Counted from the first letter of the stretch, positions 16,732 through 26,771 are shown. The stretch is 63,438 bases of DNA from Pseudomonadota bacterium (GCA_021802655.1 JAJZRP010000006.1:1-63438); one strand, 5' to 3'. Program-made: numbers and translations. Notes: generated by a model not told the origin, from the sequence alone.

Positions 16732-18195
16732 ATGGGTTTTCAGCAAGGATTGAGCGGACTCAATGCCGCGGACAAGGATCTGCAGGTCATCGGCAACAAC
16801 GTGGCTAACAGCAATACGGTTGGATTCAAGTCATCGACGGCACAATTTGCGGATGTCTATGCCAATTCGCTGGGAGCGGGGGGCGGAAGTTCACAGATCG
16901 GGATCGGTGTTTCGGTGGCTGCAGTCACGGAGCAGTTCGCTCAGGGAAACATTTCGACTACCAACAACCCGCTGGATCTTGCGGTCAATGGGTCGGGTTT
17001 CTTCAGGATAAGTTCGGGCAATACCATTTCTTACACACGGGACGGGCAATTCCAGCTCGACAAGAACGGCTATATCGTGAACAGTCTGGGGCAGAACCTG
17101 ACAGGTTATAGCGCCGTGAACGGGGTTGTCACTCCTGGGGCGCTGACCAATCTGCAGATATCATCGGCCAGTTTGCCGCCGAAAGCGACTACGACGACCA
17201 CGATAGGGGCGAACTTGTCCTCGTCCGCTACGGTGCCTACAGCGAGCGGCTCTTTCAACCCTGCTGATCCGACAAGCTACAATTTCTCGACCCCGGAAAC
17301 CTTGTACGACAGCCTGGGGCAGGCGCATTCGGCGACTTTCTATTTCGTCAATGCTGCGCCGAATACCTGGAATGTATACACCACGGTGGATGGTTCATCC
17401 GTGAATGCAACCCAGACCAACGCAAGCCAGCTTTCGGAAGCCCTGGCTACCGCGGCATCCGCCGCGTCGGCGGCTGGTGCAACCTCTGCCCAGATCACAT
17501 CCATCCAGAATGCGATCAACACGGCAGCGGCTTCTCCTCCCGTCACGAGTGCGGCCCTCGGCGCTGCCGCATCGGGCGCGGCGACTTCCGCCGGACTGAC
17601 TTCGACCCAGGCGCTCACGATTGCCGGCGCGGTAGACATGGTTCCGAATAGCGGTTCTCCTGCACCGACGCTGCTGCAGTTCAACAGTGGAGGTTCCGTG
17701 ACAGGAACGGCTTCGGGATCGTTGACGGTCAGCCTGACGAACGGCGCCGCGCCTTTGACATTCACCGAGGACTTCAGCCAAATGACCCAGTACGGGGGGA
17801 ATTTCGGCGTCAATTCCCTGACTCAGAATGGCTATACCGCGGGGCAATTGAGCAACTACAGCATCGGCAAAGACGGAACAATTTCGGGGAGCTATTCGAA
17901 CGGGCAGACTCAGATTCTGGGGCAGGTGGCGCTTGCCAACTTCACCGATCCGAACGGGCTGACGGATATGGGGAACAACCAGTACGGCGAAACCCTTGCA
18001 TCGGGCTCCGCGCTGATCGGGCCGCCGGGAACATCGAGCCTGGGCGTGTTGCAGTCTTCAGCCGTCGAAGGGTCCAATGTCGATTTGACCGCAGAGCTTG
18101 TCAACCTGATCAGCGCGCAGCGCAACTATCAGGCGAATGCGCAGTCCATCAAGGCGGAAGACACGGTGCTGCAGACCATTGTCAGCGGCCTTTAA
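16732..18195 (+). CDS. flgE: flagellar hook protein FlgE with alanine-rich insert
   Basis: 487 residues, somewhat longer than a typical 400-residue hook protein. The N-terminal GLSGLNAADKDLQVIGNNVA and the C-terminal AELVNLISAQRNYQANAQSI are the conserved D0 helices; SGFFRISSGN and YTRDGQFQLDKNG are D1 motifs. The D2 region contains TLYDSLGQAHSATFYF, followed by an alanine-rich stretch at about residues 224-303 (SQLSEALATAASAASAAG and similar), which is not part of a standard FlgE. Residues about 163-366 are clearly homologous to residues 367-576 of FlgK in this window. FlgE polymerises into the universal joint outside the cell. Confidence 0.96.
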   Translation: MGFQQGLSGLNAADKDLQVIGNNVANSNTVGFKSSTAQFADVYANSLGAGGGSSQIGIGVSVAAVTEQFAQGNISTTNNPLDLAVNGSGFFRISSGNTISYTRDGQFQLDKNGYIVNSLGQNLTGYSAVNGVVTPGALTNLQISSASLPPKATTTTTIGANLSSSATVPTASGSFNPADPTSYNFSTPETLYDSLGQAHSATFYFVNAAPNTWNVYTTVDGSSVNATQTNASQLSEALATAASAASAAGATSAQITSIQNAINTAAASPPVTSAALGAAASGAATSAGLTSTQALTIAGAVDMVPNSGSPAPTLLQFNSGGSVTGTASGSLTVSLTNGAAPLTFTEDFSQMTQYGGNFGVNSLTQNGYTAGQLSNYSIGKDGTISGSYSNGQTQILGQVALANFTDPNGLTDMGNNQYGETLASGSALIGPPGTSSLGVLQSSAVEGSNVDLTAELVNLISAQRNYQANAQSIKAEDTVLQTIVSGL

Positions 18196-18229
18196 TACCA
18201 AGGCAATATCAGGGTAGGGTGAATTTTTC

Positions 18230-18973
18230 ATGGATCGACTGATTTATGTCGGCATGACCGCAGCCAAACATACGATGGCGCAGCTTGCTGCAGTATCCCA
18301 GAATCTCGCCAACATCAATACAACCGGTTACAAGGCGGATATAAACGTGTTCAGCGCGGTTCCGGTCAACGGGCCGGGCAATCCCACCCGGGAATTCGTG
18401 GTGAATTCGGTTGCCGGGGCGGATACTTCTTTCGGTTCGATTCAGCAGACCGGGAATCCGCTCGATCTTGCAGTGAACGGCGAGGGATGGTTCACGGTAA
18501 AGCTTCCGGATGGTTCTGAAGCCTATACCAGGAATGGCAACTTCAAGATCGATCCGAGCGGGGTGCTGCAGAACTACAATGGCCTGAATGTGGTGGGAGA
18601 TGACGGCAGCACAATCACGATTCCTCCGAACACGCAGGTCACGATTGGCAAGGATGGCACGGTCTCCACCCTGCCGTCCGGAGATATGCCTGTCTCGGTG
18701 ACCATATTGGGGCGAATCAAGCTGGTCAATCCGCCCGAGAGCCAGTTGGTCAAGGGTCAGGACAATCTATTCAGGCTCAGGAGCGGCAAACCCGCCCAGG
18801 CTGATGCGAATGTACAGGTGATGTCGGGCTCGCTCGAGGGCAGCAATGTCAGTGCGATCGAGTCGATGATCAGCATGATCAATCTCGGCCGCCAGTTCGA
18901 GATGCACATGAAGCTGCTGCAGACGGCGGATGGCAATGCCAGCAAGGCAGGCAGCCTGCTTAATATTGCGTAA
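18230..18973 (+). CDS. flgF: flagellar proximal rod protein FlgF
   Basis: 247 residues. Rod-family N-terminus MDRLIYVGMTAAKHTMAQ, then QNLANINTTGYKA, a D1 motif GEGWFTVKLPDG and the C-terminal IESMISMINLGRQFEMHMKL. It is placed between flgE and flgG as usual, and is distinguished from FlgG by its shorter length and the VSAIESMI tail. Confidence 0.96.
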   Translation: MDRLIYVGMTAAKHTMAQLAAVSQNLANINTTGYKADINVFSAVPVNGPGNPTREFVVNSVAGADTSFGSIQQTGNPLDLAVNGEGWFTVKLPDGSEAYTRNGNFKIDPSGVLQNYNGLNVVGDDGSTITIPPNTQVTIGKDGTVSTLPSGDMPVSVTILGRIKLVNPPESQLVKGQDNLFRLRSGKPAQADANVQVMSGSLEGSNVSAIESMISMINLGRQFEMHMKLLQTADGNASKAGSLLNIA

Positions 18974-18988
18974 CGGAGGGAAATACCT

Positions 18989-19771
18989 ATGATGCGGGCA
19001 CTTTGGATTTCGAAAACCGGCATGGATGCCCAGCAGATCGAAATGGATACGATCTCGAACAATCTAGCCAACGTGAGCACGAACGGATTCAAGCGTTCGC
19101 AGGCCGTGTTCGAGGATCTGCTGTATCAGACCTTGAGACAGCCAGGCGCACAGTCATCGCAGCAGACCATGCTGCCTTCCGGCTTGCAGGTAGGAACCGG
19201 AGTTCGGCCCGTCGCGGCAGAGCGGATTTTCACGCAGGGCAACTTGCAGCAGACCGGAAATGCGACCGACATTGCGGTCAACGGCGTTGGCTTTTTCCAG
19301 GTATTGATGCCGGACGGAACGACGGCCTATACCCGGGACGGTGCATTCCAGACCAACAATCAGGGCCAGCTTGTGACTGCAAGCGGCTATGTCGTTCAGC
19401 CGGCTATCACTGTTCCTGTCGGAGCACAGAATCTTACAATCGGCGCGGACGGTACGGTGACGGTTTTGCTGGGTTCGTCGACCACGCCTGTACAGATCGG
19501 TGCCTTGCAACTGGCATCGTTCATCAATCCGGCCGGATTGATGTCGCTGGGGGACAACCTTTATTATCAGACATCGGCATCGGGAAGCCCCGTGCTCAAT
19601 ACGCCAGGTTTGAATGGCACGGGAACCCTGGATCAGGGGTATGTCGAAACATCCAATGTCAACGTGGTCGAGGAACTGGTGAACATGATTCAGACTCAGC
19701 GCACTTACGAAATCAATTCCAAGGCGATTTCGACTGCCGACCAGATGCTTGCAAAAGTGTCGCAGATGTAA
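18989..19771 (+). CDS. flgG: flagellar distal rod protein FlgG
   Basis: 260 residues, exactly the family length. [20 protein letters not shown] and [20 protein letters not shown] are the FlgG N-terminal signatures. [20 protein letters not shown] is the C-terminal helix. FlgG forms the distal rod that crosses the P and L rings. Confidence 0.98.
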   Translation: MMRALWISKTGMDAQQIEMDTISNNLANVSTNGFKRSQAVFEDLLYQTLRQPGAQSSQQTMLPSGLQVGTGVRPVAAERIFTQGNLQQTGNATDIAVNGVGFFQVLMPDGTTAYTRDGAFQTNNQGQLVTASGYVVQPAITVPVGAQNLTIGADGTVTVLLGSSTTPVQIGALQLASFINPAGLMSLGDNLYYQTSASGSPVLNTPGLNGTGTLDQGYVETSNVNVVEELVNMIQTQRTYEINSKAISTADQMLAKVSQM

Positions 19772-19784
19772 TATCGGGAAGATA

Positions 19785-20444
19785 ATGTCCAAGTTGAAAT
19801 ACATTCTTTTCATTGTGCTGTTGTCCGGGTGTGCTGCCGTGCCTCCCACGGATATCCATCAGCCGCTGACGGCAAGACCGCCGGTCGAACCGCCTCCCCC
19901 TGCGGATGGTGCGATCTACCATGTCGGGCTGTCTCAGCACCCCTATTTCGAGGACGTCAAGGCCAGGAATGTCGGTGATGCATTGGTCATCAACATCGTT
20001 GAAAATACTGCTGCATCGACGCAATCTTCCAGCAGTGCCAATCATGCCGGGTCCATTGGACTGACTGCTGCTGCACCCGTTGGTTTGGGCGTCCAGCTCA
20101 ATAACGGCGCATCGCTTTCCGGAAATTCGACGAACAAGTTTTCAGGAGCGGGGGCGAGCAGCGGAACCAACGTGTTTACGGGCACGATTGCGGTGACCGT
20201 GATCGAGGTATTGCCGAACGGGAATCTGGAAGTCAGCGGAGAGAAACAGATTTCGATCAACCAGGGCAATGAGTACATCCGCTTCTCCGGCGTAGTCAAT
20301 CCTGCGATGATCCAGTACGGGAATACCATTCCTTCCACGGAGGTTTCCGATGCCAGGATAGAGTACAAGGCCAGCGGCTATCTCAACGAGGCTCAGGTGA
20401 TGGGGTGGCTGCAGCGTTTCTTTCTGACTGTCCTGCCGTTTTAG
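19785..20444 (+). CDS. flgH: flagellar L-ring lipoprotein FlgH
   Basis: 219 residues from the ATG at 19785. A lipoprotein signal peptide ends in LSGC. The mature protein has the FlgH motifs RNVGDALVINIVENTAAS and SGVVNPAMIQYGNTIPST. It forms the outer-membrane bushing of the basal body. The longer upstream frame would overlap the flgG end and lacks a signal peptide at its start. Confidence 0.97.
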   Translation: MSKLKYILFIVLLSGCAAVPPTDIHQPLTARPPVEPPPPADGAIYHVGLSQHPYFEDVKARNVGDALVINIVENTAASTQSSSSANHAGSIGLTAAAPVGLGVQLNNGASLSGNSTNKFSGAGASSGTNVFTGTIAVTVIEVLPNGNLEVSGEKQISINQGNEYIRFSGVVNPAMIQYGNTIPSTEVSDARIEYKASGYLNEAQVMGWLQRFFLTVLPF

Positions 20445-20452
20445 GAGAAAGT

Positions 20453-21559
20453 ATGTTTAACGCAACGCGCCTGATGCTCACGCTGTTCCTGGCCTGCTTC
20501 GCAGTTTCGGCGAATGCTGAAAGAATCAGGGATCTGGCTTCGATCCAGGGGGTGCGTCAGAATCAGTTGATCGGTTACGGACTCGTGGTGGGTCTCGACG
20601 GAACGGGGGACATGACGATATTGACCCCATACACGACCCAGAGCATTACCAACATGCTGCAGCAGATGGGGATCAACATGCCCGCCACTGCTGCCGCCAC
20701 CATGATGCCGAAGAATGTCGCGGCCGTGATGGTGACGGCTTCGATGCCCGCCTTTTCCAAGCCGGGCCAGACACTGGACGTGACCGTATCTTCCATGGGA
20801 AACGCCACCAGTTTGAGCGGTGGAACCCTGCTCATGACGCCGCTCAAGGGCGGCGACGGGCAGGTCTATGCGATGGCGCAGGGCAATCTTCTCGTGGGAG
20901 GGGCGGGCGCCTCTGCAGGGGGTTCCAAGGTGCAGGTCAATCATCTGAGCGTAGGTCTTATCTCCGCCGGTGCGACAGTGGAAAGGGCAATTCCGACAGC
21001 TATCGGGCAGGGCCAGTATATCGATCTGGAGCTCAGAACCACGGACTTCACCACGGCGAGCCGGGTCGTGGATGCGATCAACCGGAGCTTCATTCCGGGT
21101 ACGGCTTCTGCACTGGATGGCAGGGTGATTCAGGTGAAGGCGCCGCTCGATCCTGATGAGCGGGTATCTTTCCTCGGCCAGGTCGAGGATATCGAAGTCA
21201 ATCCTGCCGAGGCTGCAGCCAAGGTGATTCTGAATGCAAGAACCGGGTCGATCATCATGAACCAGGCAGTGACCATCGAAAATTGCGCAGTGGCTCATGG
21301 CAACCTTTCAGTCGTCATCACCACGACGCCATCGGTCAGCCAGCCCGGCCCGCTGTCTGGCGGTAGTACAGTGGTGACCCAGCAGTCGCAAATCAGCGTC
21401 AAATCGCAAAAAGGATCGCTCATCACGCTCAAGGGGGCGTCTTTGGACGATGTCGTCAAGGCATTGAACGCAGTCGGTGCGACGCCGCAGGATCTGCTCG
21501 CGATATTGCAGGCCATGAAATCGGCGGGCACGCTGAAAGCCGACCTCGAAATCATCTGA
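20453..21559 (+). CDS. flgI: flagellar P-ring protein FlgI
   Basis: 368 residues from the ATG at 20453, with TTAGGAGAAAGT just upstream. A signal peptide ends near SANA. The mature N-terminus ERIRDLASIQGVRQNQLIGY is the family signature. FlgI polymerises in the periplasm around the rod with help from FlgA. The stop shares a base with the flgJ start. Confidence 0.98.
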   Translation: MFNATRLMLTLFLACFAVSANAERIRDLASIQGVRQNQLIGYGLVVGLDGTGDMTILTPYTTQSITNMLQQMGINMPATAAATMMPKNVAAVMVTASMPAFSKPGQTLDVTVSSMGNATSLSGGTLLMTPLKGGDGQVYAMAQGNLLVGGAGASAGGSKVQVNHLSVGLISAGATVERAIPTAIGQGQYIDLELRTTDFTTASRVVDAINRSFIPGTASALDGRVIQVKAPLDPDERVSFLGQVEDIEVNPAEAAAKVILNARTGSIIMNQAVTIENCAVAHGNLSVVITTTPSVSQPGPLSGGSTVVTQQSQISVKSQKGSLITLKGASLDDVVKALNAVGATPQDLLAILQAMKSAGTLKADLEII

Positions 21560-22443
21560 TGAACGACTCCATCGATTCTGCAGGCAAGTTCTACCTGGAT
21601 ACCCATGGGCTGGATGCCTTGCGCCTGCAGGCCAAGCAGAATCCGAATCAGGCCCTGTCGCAGGTATCCAAGCAGTTCGAAGCGGTATTCATGGAAATGA
21701 TGCTCAAAAGCATGCGCGATGCGACTCCCCAGGATGGGCCGTTCGACAGCGAGCAGACCAAGATGTACACGTCGATGCTGGATCAGCAGATTGCCCAGAC
21801 GCTGGCCAAGAAGGGCATAGGGCTTGCGGACATCATGACCAAACAGCTGAGCCAATCTACAGTCGCCCAGCATGTCAGTCCGCCGCAGCAGGCAATGCCT
21901 CCGCAGATTTCATGGGCAGCCGTGCCTCAGGGAGGCGCCGCTGCACTGGATGCTGCATCGACGATGGCAGGCTCTGCCCAAGGCGCGGACTTCATATCAA
22001 AATTGCTGCCCCATGCACGGGAAGCGGCCCGCAAGACGGGAATTCCGGCCAAGTTCATGCTGGGCCAGGCCGCACTCGAGACGGGATGGGGGAAGCACGA
22101 GATCAGGAGCGCGAATGGCCGCCCAAGCCACAATCTTTTCGGGATCAAGGCGGACAAGCACTGGCAGGGGCCTGTCGTGACCGCACCGACCACTGAATAT
22201 GTGAACGGCATGCCGAGAAAAGTCTATCAGAATTTTCGGGCCTACCATTCCTATGCAGAGTCTTTCCAGGATTATGCCCATATGCTGGCGCATGATCCGC
22301 GCTATGCGTCTGTGGTCGCGTCAGGCCACGATGCAGCGGGGTTCGCCCAGGGATTGCAGTCGGCAGGCTATGCGACCGATCCTCATTATTCAGACAAGCT
22401 GATGCGCATATTCAGCGAGAATGCCCTGCAGACGGTGGCATGA
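21559..22443 (+). CDS. flgJ: rod cap and peptidoglycan hydrolase FlgJ
   Basis: 294 residues. The N-terminal rod-binding domain (QVSKQFEAVFMEMMLKSMRD) is fused to a C-terminal glucosaminidase domain. Within the latter, FMLGQAALETGWGKHEI carries the catalytic glutamate and NLFGIKADKHW is conserved. FlgJ caps the growing rod and opens the cell wall. This two-domain form is the usual one in beta- and gammaproteobacteria. Confidence 0.97.
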   Translation: MNDSIDSAGKFYLDTHGLDALRLQAKQNPNQALSQVSKQFEAVFMEMMLKSMRDATPQDGPFDSEQTKMYTSMLDQQIAQTLAKKGIGLADIMTKQLSQSTVAQHVSPPQQAMPPQISWAAVPQGGAAALDAASTMAGSAQGADFISKLLPHAREAARKTGIPAKFMLGQAALETGWGKHEIRSANGRPSHNLFGIKADKHWQGPVVTAPTTEYVNGMPRKVYQNFRAYHSYAESFQDYAHMLAHDPRYASVVASGHDAAGFAQGLQSAGYATDPHYSDKLMRIFSENALQTVA

Positions 22444-22493
22444 CCTCAAGTTTTGCAGGCAAGTGCCGTAATCGGAATTGTTAGGAGCAGGAA

Positions 22494-25094
22494 ATGAGTG
22501 ACATATTTGGAATAGGCGTCAGTGCGCTCAATGCCGCTCAGGCGGGCATCATGGTGACCGGGAACAACATTTCCAACGCCAATACGCCCGGCTACAGCAG
22601 ACAGCAGATCATCCAGACAACCAATATCCCTCAGGCTACGGGTGCAGGTTTTTTCGGCCAGGGAACGCAAGTGGAGACCGTAAAAAGGGCATACAGCTCG
22701 TTTCTGACCAACCAGGTCAATCAAACACAAACCCAAAGCAGCCAGCTCTCCACCTATTCGACCCAGATCAACCAGATCGACAATCTGTTAGGCAGTAACG
22801 GTCTCGGACTGGCGCCTGCCATTCAGGGGTTCTTCTCGGCAGTGCAGGGTGTGGCCAACAATGCTTCATCGATCCCATCGAGGCAGGCCATGCTGAGCGC
22901 ATCCCAGACCATGGTGTCGACTTTCCAGAATCTCGATCAGCAGTTGTCCTCATTGAGGACCGGGGTCAACAGCCAGATCGCCAATAGCGTTACGCTGATC
23001 AACAGTTACGCCCAGCAGATCGCCCAGCTCAATCAAAATATCCTGGCGGCTCAGGGCGCGGCGAACGGCCAGCCTCCAAACGATCTGCTGGACCAGCGGG
23101 ATCAGCTGGTTGCCCAGTTGAGCAAGGAGGTGCAGACGACGGTTGCCAAACAGAGCGACGGAAGCTACAACATCATTATCGGCACCGGGCAAAGCCTAGT
23201 CGTCGGGAACCAGGCCACCACGCTGGTTACCGCTCCCAATCCTGCCGACCCGAGCAATACTGCAATAGGCTATCCTACCAAAAACGGCACGGCCTTCCTG
23301 CCTGATTCGAGCCTGACCGGCGGCAATCTCGGAGGACTGCTCGCATTTCGCTCCCAGTCTCTTGATCCGGCCCAAAATGCGCTCGGCAGGATAGCCATCG
23401 GACTTGCCCAGACTTTCAACGCGCAACAGCAGCTGGGACAGGATCTGAACGGCAATCTCGGCACTGCCTATTTCAACGTACCGGGGCCAAGCGTTTCTCC
23501 CAATCCGGGCAACGGCGCCGGCTCCGCAGTTTCGGCATCGCTGACGATCGCGGCAGCGACATCCAGTCTCGCAGTCAATGCAAACCTGACTTCTTCGGCC
23601 ACGGTGCCGACCGCGAGCGGGTCGTTCAGTGCAAGCAATTCGGCAAGTTACAATTACACGACTTCCAGCACGGTGTACGACAGCCTGGGACAATCGCATA
23701 CTGCCAATCTCTATTATGTGAATACGGCGCCGGATGTCTGGAACGTCTATACCACCATTGACGGAGCATCCGCGAACCCGACCCAGACGAATGCAAGCCA
23801 GCTCTCCGAGGCCCTGGCCGCGGCGTCGGCAGCTGCAACGGCGGCAGGAGCTTCGGCTTCCCAGATCACGGACATACGCAATGCGATCACTGCCGCTGCG
23901 GCCTCTCCGCCCGTGGCCAGTTCGGCGATAGCCGCCGCTGCGTCCGGTTCTGCCACTTGGGCTTCGGCCGGGTTGAGTTCGGCCCAATCGCTCATCATCG
24001 CCGGGGCGATAGCCATGGTGCCGAACACCGGTTCGCCTGCACCGATGGTGTTGCAGTTCGACTCTGCGGGAAACATCACGTCCAGTTCCTATGGCGTCGC
24101 GTCAGGATCCGTTTCGTTCAATCTGGCCAATGGCGCGGCGCCTCTGTCAATTACCGAAGATTTCAGCCACATGACGCAGACCTCAGGCGCCTATTCGGTC
24201 TCATCTGTGACGCAAAACGGCAATCCTGGCTCGTCCAGCCAGCTGACCGGGGATAATTATCTGCTGAAATACGATGGGACAAACTGGTCCCTGCTCGATA
24301 CTACCACCAACAAGACGGTTGCGATGACGGGATCCGGAACACCGTCATCCCCCTTCATGGCAGACGGAATGAATTTTGTCGTGACGGCTCCCACAACCGC
24401 TGGGCAGACTGCCAGTTTCATCATCAAGCCGACCATCAACGGGGCATCGGGGATCAATGTGGCCATCACCGATCCTGCCCTGATCGCTGCCGCCTCCCCG
24501 ATCAGGACCCTGTCTTCGACGAGCAATACCGGAACCGGAACGATCAGTGGCGCAGTAGCCACCCCCCCGCTCAATGCGAATCTTCAGGATAATGTCACGA
24601 TCACCTTCGATACGCCTGCATCGACATTTACTGTCAAGGATACGACGACCAACACCACGCTGGCGTCGAATGTGGCTTATTCTCCAGGCAGTCCGATCAG
24701 CTACAACGGCTGGACGGTCAGCATTTCCGGAAGCCCCGATGCCGGCGACAGTTTTACTGTGGCGAAGAATAGCGGAGCCACTGCCGACAATAGCAACGCC
24801 TTGCTGCTTGCGGGATTGCAGACTGCCAACACGCTCGAAGGCGGGACTACATCTTTCGAGGGGGCCTACAGCCAGCTCGTCGCCCAGGTCGGGACCACTG
24901 CCAGTCAGATGCAGGTAACCAGCACTGCACAGACGGCCATGGTGAACCAGTTGACACAGGCTCAGCAATCCATTTCAGGCGTGAATCTTGACGAGGAGGC
25001 GGCCAATCTGATGCGCTACCAGCAAGCTTACCAGGCAGCCGGAAAAATGCTTCAGATCGCCAATACGCTGTTCCAGTCCATACTTCAGATCTAA
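22494..25094 (+). CDS. flgK: hook-filament junction protein FlgK (HAP1) with FlgE-like inserted block
   Basis: 866 residues, far longer than the usual 450-650. The N-terminal IGVSALNAAQAGIMVTGNNI and ANTPGYSRQQ and the C-terminal SGVNLDEEAANLMRYQQAYQ are classic FlgK. Residues about 367-576 (nucleotides about 23592-24222) are homologous to the D2 region of FlgE in this window, including TVYDSLGQSH, SQLSEALAAASAAATAAG and ITEDFSHMTQ. A further beta-rich segment follows before the C-terminal helices. FlgK sits between hook and filament, so sharing a surface domain with the hook protein is structurally plausible. AGGAGCAGGAA precedes the start. Confidence 0.95.
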   Translation: MSDIFGIGVSALNAAQAGIMVTGNNISNANTPGYSRQQIIQTTNIPQATGAGFFGQGTQVETVKRAYSSFLTNQVNQTQTQSSQLSTYSTQINQIDNLLGSNGLGLAPAIQGFFSAVQGVANNASSIPSRQAMLSASQTMVSTFQNLDQQLSSLRTGVNSQIANSVTLINSYAQQIAQLNQNILAAQGAANGQPPNDLLDQRDQLVAQLSKEVQTTVAKQSDGSYNIIIGTGQSLVVGNQATTLVTAPNPADPSNTAIGYPTKNGTAFLPDSSLTGGNLGGLLAFRSQSLDPAQNALGRIAIGLAQTFNAQQQLGQDLNGNLGTAYFNVPGPSVSPNPGNGAGSAVSASLTIAAATSSLAVNANLTSSATVPTASGSFSASNSASYNYTTSSTVYDSLGQSHTANLYYVNTAPDVWNVYTTIDGASANPTQTNASQLSEALAAASAAATAAGASASQITDIRNAITAAAASPPVASSAIAAAASGSATWASAGLSSAQSLIIAGAIAMVPNTGSPAPMVLQFDSAGNITSSSYGVASGSVSFNLANGAAPLSITEDFSHMTQTSGAYSVSSVTQNGNPGSSSQLTGDNYLLKYDGTNWSLLDTTTNKTVAMTGSGTPSSPFMADGMNFVVTAPTTAGQTASFIIKPTINGASGINVAITDPALIAAASPIRTLSSTSNTGTGTISGAVATPPLNANLQDNVTITFDTPASTFTVKDTTTNTTLASNVAYSPGSPISYNGWTVSISGSPDAGDSFTVAKNSGATADNSNALLLAGLQTANTLEGGTTSFEGAYSQLVAQVGTTASQMQVTSTAQTAMVNQLTQAQQSISGVNLDEEAANLMRYQQAYQAAGKMLQIANTLFQSILQI

Positions 25095-25106
25095 GCGGGA
25101 GAAATC

Positions 25107-26771
25107 ATGCGGATCAGCACAAGCAGTTTCTACAATTCAGGCGTTTATGGGATGGAGCAGCAGCAGACAGCGCTTTTCAATACCCAGCAGCAGTTGTCGT
25201 CGGGGCTGAGGGTAACCACTCCCTCTGTAGACCCTGTTGCTGCAGCGCGCGCTCTTGAAGTCGGGCAGTCCAATTCGATCAATACGCAATATCAGACCAA
25301 CCAGAGTGCCGCTTTGAGCAGGATGAACCTCAATGAAACGAATCTGGCGAGCGTCACGACCTTGATCCAGAATGTTCAGGTGCAGGCCGTCAATGCAGGC
25401 AATTTTTCCCTGAACACCAGCGACAGGCAGGCCATTGCAGCCCAGCTGAACAGTCTGCAGCAGCAGCTCGTGAGCCTTGCCAACAGCACTGACGGGGCCG
25501 GAAATTATCTTTTCTCGGGAAGCATGGCGGGAACCAAGCCATTTATCCAGACCGCAAGCGGCGTACAGTATGTCGGGGACCAGGGGCAGCAGTCGATACA
25601 GATCACTTCTTCCCGACAGGTTCCGGTATCCCTTTCCGGCGCGGATATTTTTCAGAACATCAAGACTGGAAACGGCAGCTTTGCGACATCGGCTGCATCA
25701 GGCAATACCGGAACCGGGGTGATCGATTCCGGAGTTGTCACCGACCCGACAAAATGGAATGTTGCTGCGAACAGCAAGGACATTTCGATCAAGTTTTCGG
25801 TCAGCACTGCGAATCCACCAGTCACGACCTACGATCTGGTCGACAACAGCACAGGGAATTCACTGCTGACTGGATTGGCTTCCTCGGCGACGGGACCCTA
25901 TCCTGCGACTTACGCCAGCGGAAATGCCATCAGCCTGAGCCATTCTGCAGTGACGCCGGCTTCTGCCGCATCGTCGGCTGATGCGAGCACCAATGCTGCT
26001 GCTGCCGATGCTGCCGCCGCTGCCACGGTTACCGGAACCACCCTGAATGCTGCGGGTTCGGAAGCCTATACTGCGGCCTACAATGCAGCAATAGCAGGCG
26101 GGGCAAGCGCCGCGGATGCGGCTACAGCTGCTGCAGCCATCCAGAGCGCGGCCCAGGCAGGAGGCACCACAGCCACTACCCTGGTCGCAGCAGCCACAGC
26201 TTCTTCCACGATTTCTGCGGCAACCACGGGCACCGTCACCAGCAGCATTGCAGCCAGTGCGGCCAATGCCGCTGCGACTGCAATTGCCAATGCCGCAGCG
26301 GCAAAAGCAGGCACCGCTTTTGCGGGGCCCGCATTCGATTATGGTGCGAGCGTCACCATCACCGGAGCACCGCAAAGTGGCGATACGTTCAGCATCAAGC
26401 AGAGCACCAACGAAAGCATCTTCACCACCATCAGCAATTTGATCTCGGCACTCAAGTCCACGTCAACCGGGCCTGCTGCAAATGCCGCATTGTCGAACCA
26501 GCTGAATTCGATAGGCCAGAATCTGAATAACGATCTCAACAACGTGCTGACGGTGCGTGCGGCCAACGGCGCAAGAGTCAATGAAACGACGACAGACCAG
26601 ACGACAAGCGCCGCTCTCGGAGTGCAGTACCAGACGACGATATCGAATCTTCAGGATCTGGATTACACCAAGGCGATTTCCCAATTGAACCAGGAAACCA
26701 CGATATTGCAGGCTGCGCAAAAATCATTTGCACAGGTGAGCGGCCTTTCCCTGTTTACCTATCTTCCCTGA
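25107..26771 (+). CDS. flgL: hook-filament junction protein FlgL (HAP3) with alanine-rich insert
   Basis: 554 residues, compared with 300-420 usually. The N-terminal MRISTSSFYNSGVYGMEQQQ and SSGLRVTTPSVDPVAAARAL and the C-terminal LNQETTILQAAQKSFAQVSG are FlgL/flagellin-like helices. Residues about 284-408 are a low-complexity alanine-rich stretch (for example AADAAAAATVTG, AAYNAAIAGGASAADAATAA) that standard FlgL lacks. The composition resembles the inserts in FlgE and FlgK. The end overlaps the convergent fliR by 13 bases, and a short CCCTG-AAA-CAGGG hairpin covers the stop codon. Confidence 0.94.
   Translation: MRISTSSFYNSGVYGMEQQQTALFNTQQQLSSGLRVTTPSVDPVAAARALEVGQSNSINTQYQTNQSAALSRMNLNETNLASVTTLIQNVQVQAVNAGNFSLNTSDRQAIAAQLNSLQQQLVSLANSTDGAGNYLFSGSMAGTKPFIQTASGVQYVGDQGQQSIQITSSRQVPVSLSGADIFQNIKTGNGSFATSAASGNTGTGVIDSGVVTDPTKWNVAANSKDISIKFSVSTANPPVTTYDLVDNSTGNSLLTGLASSATGPYPATYASGNAISLSHSAVTPASAASSADASTNAAAADAAAAATVTGTTLNAAGSEAYTAAYNAAIAGGASAADAATAAAAIQSAAQAGGTTATTLVAAATASSTISAATTGTVTSSIAASAANAAATAIANAAAAKAGTAFAGPAFDYGASVTITGAPQSGDTFSIKQSTNESIFTTISNLISALKSTSTGPAANAALSNQLNSIGQNLNNDLNNVLTVRAANGARVNETTTDQTTSAALGVQYQTTISNLQDLDYTKAISQLNQETTILQAAQKSFAQVSGLSLFTYLP

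Noticed and set aside
22450..22470. Sigma-54-like site (GGCAC-TTGCC-TGC on the minus strand) before flgK
   Set aside because: The GG to GC spacing is one base short and the orientation is away from flgK.
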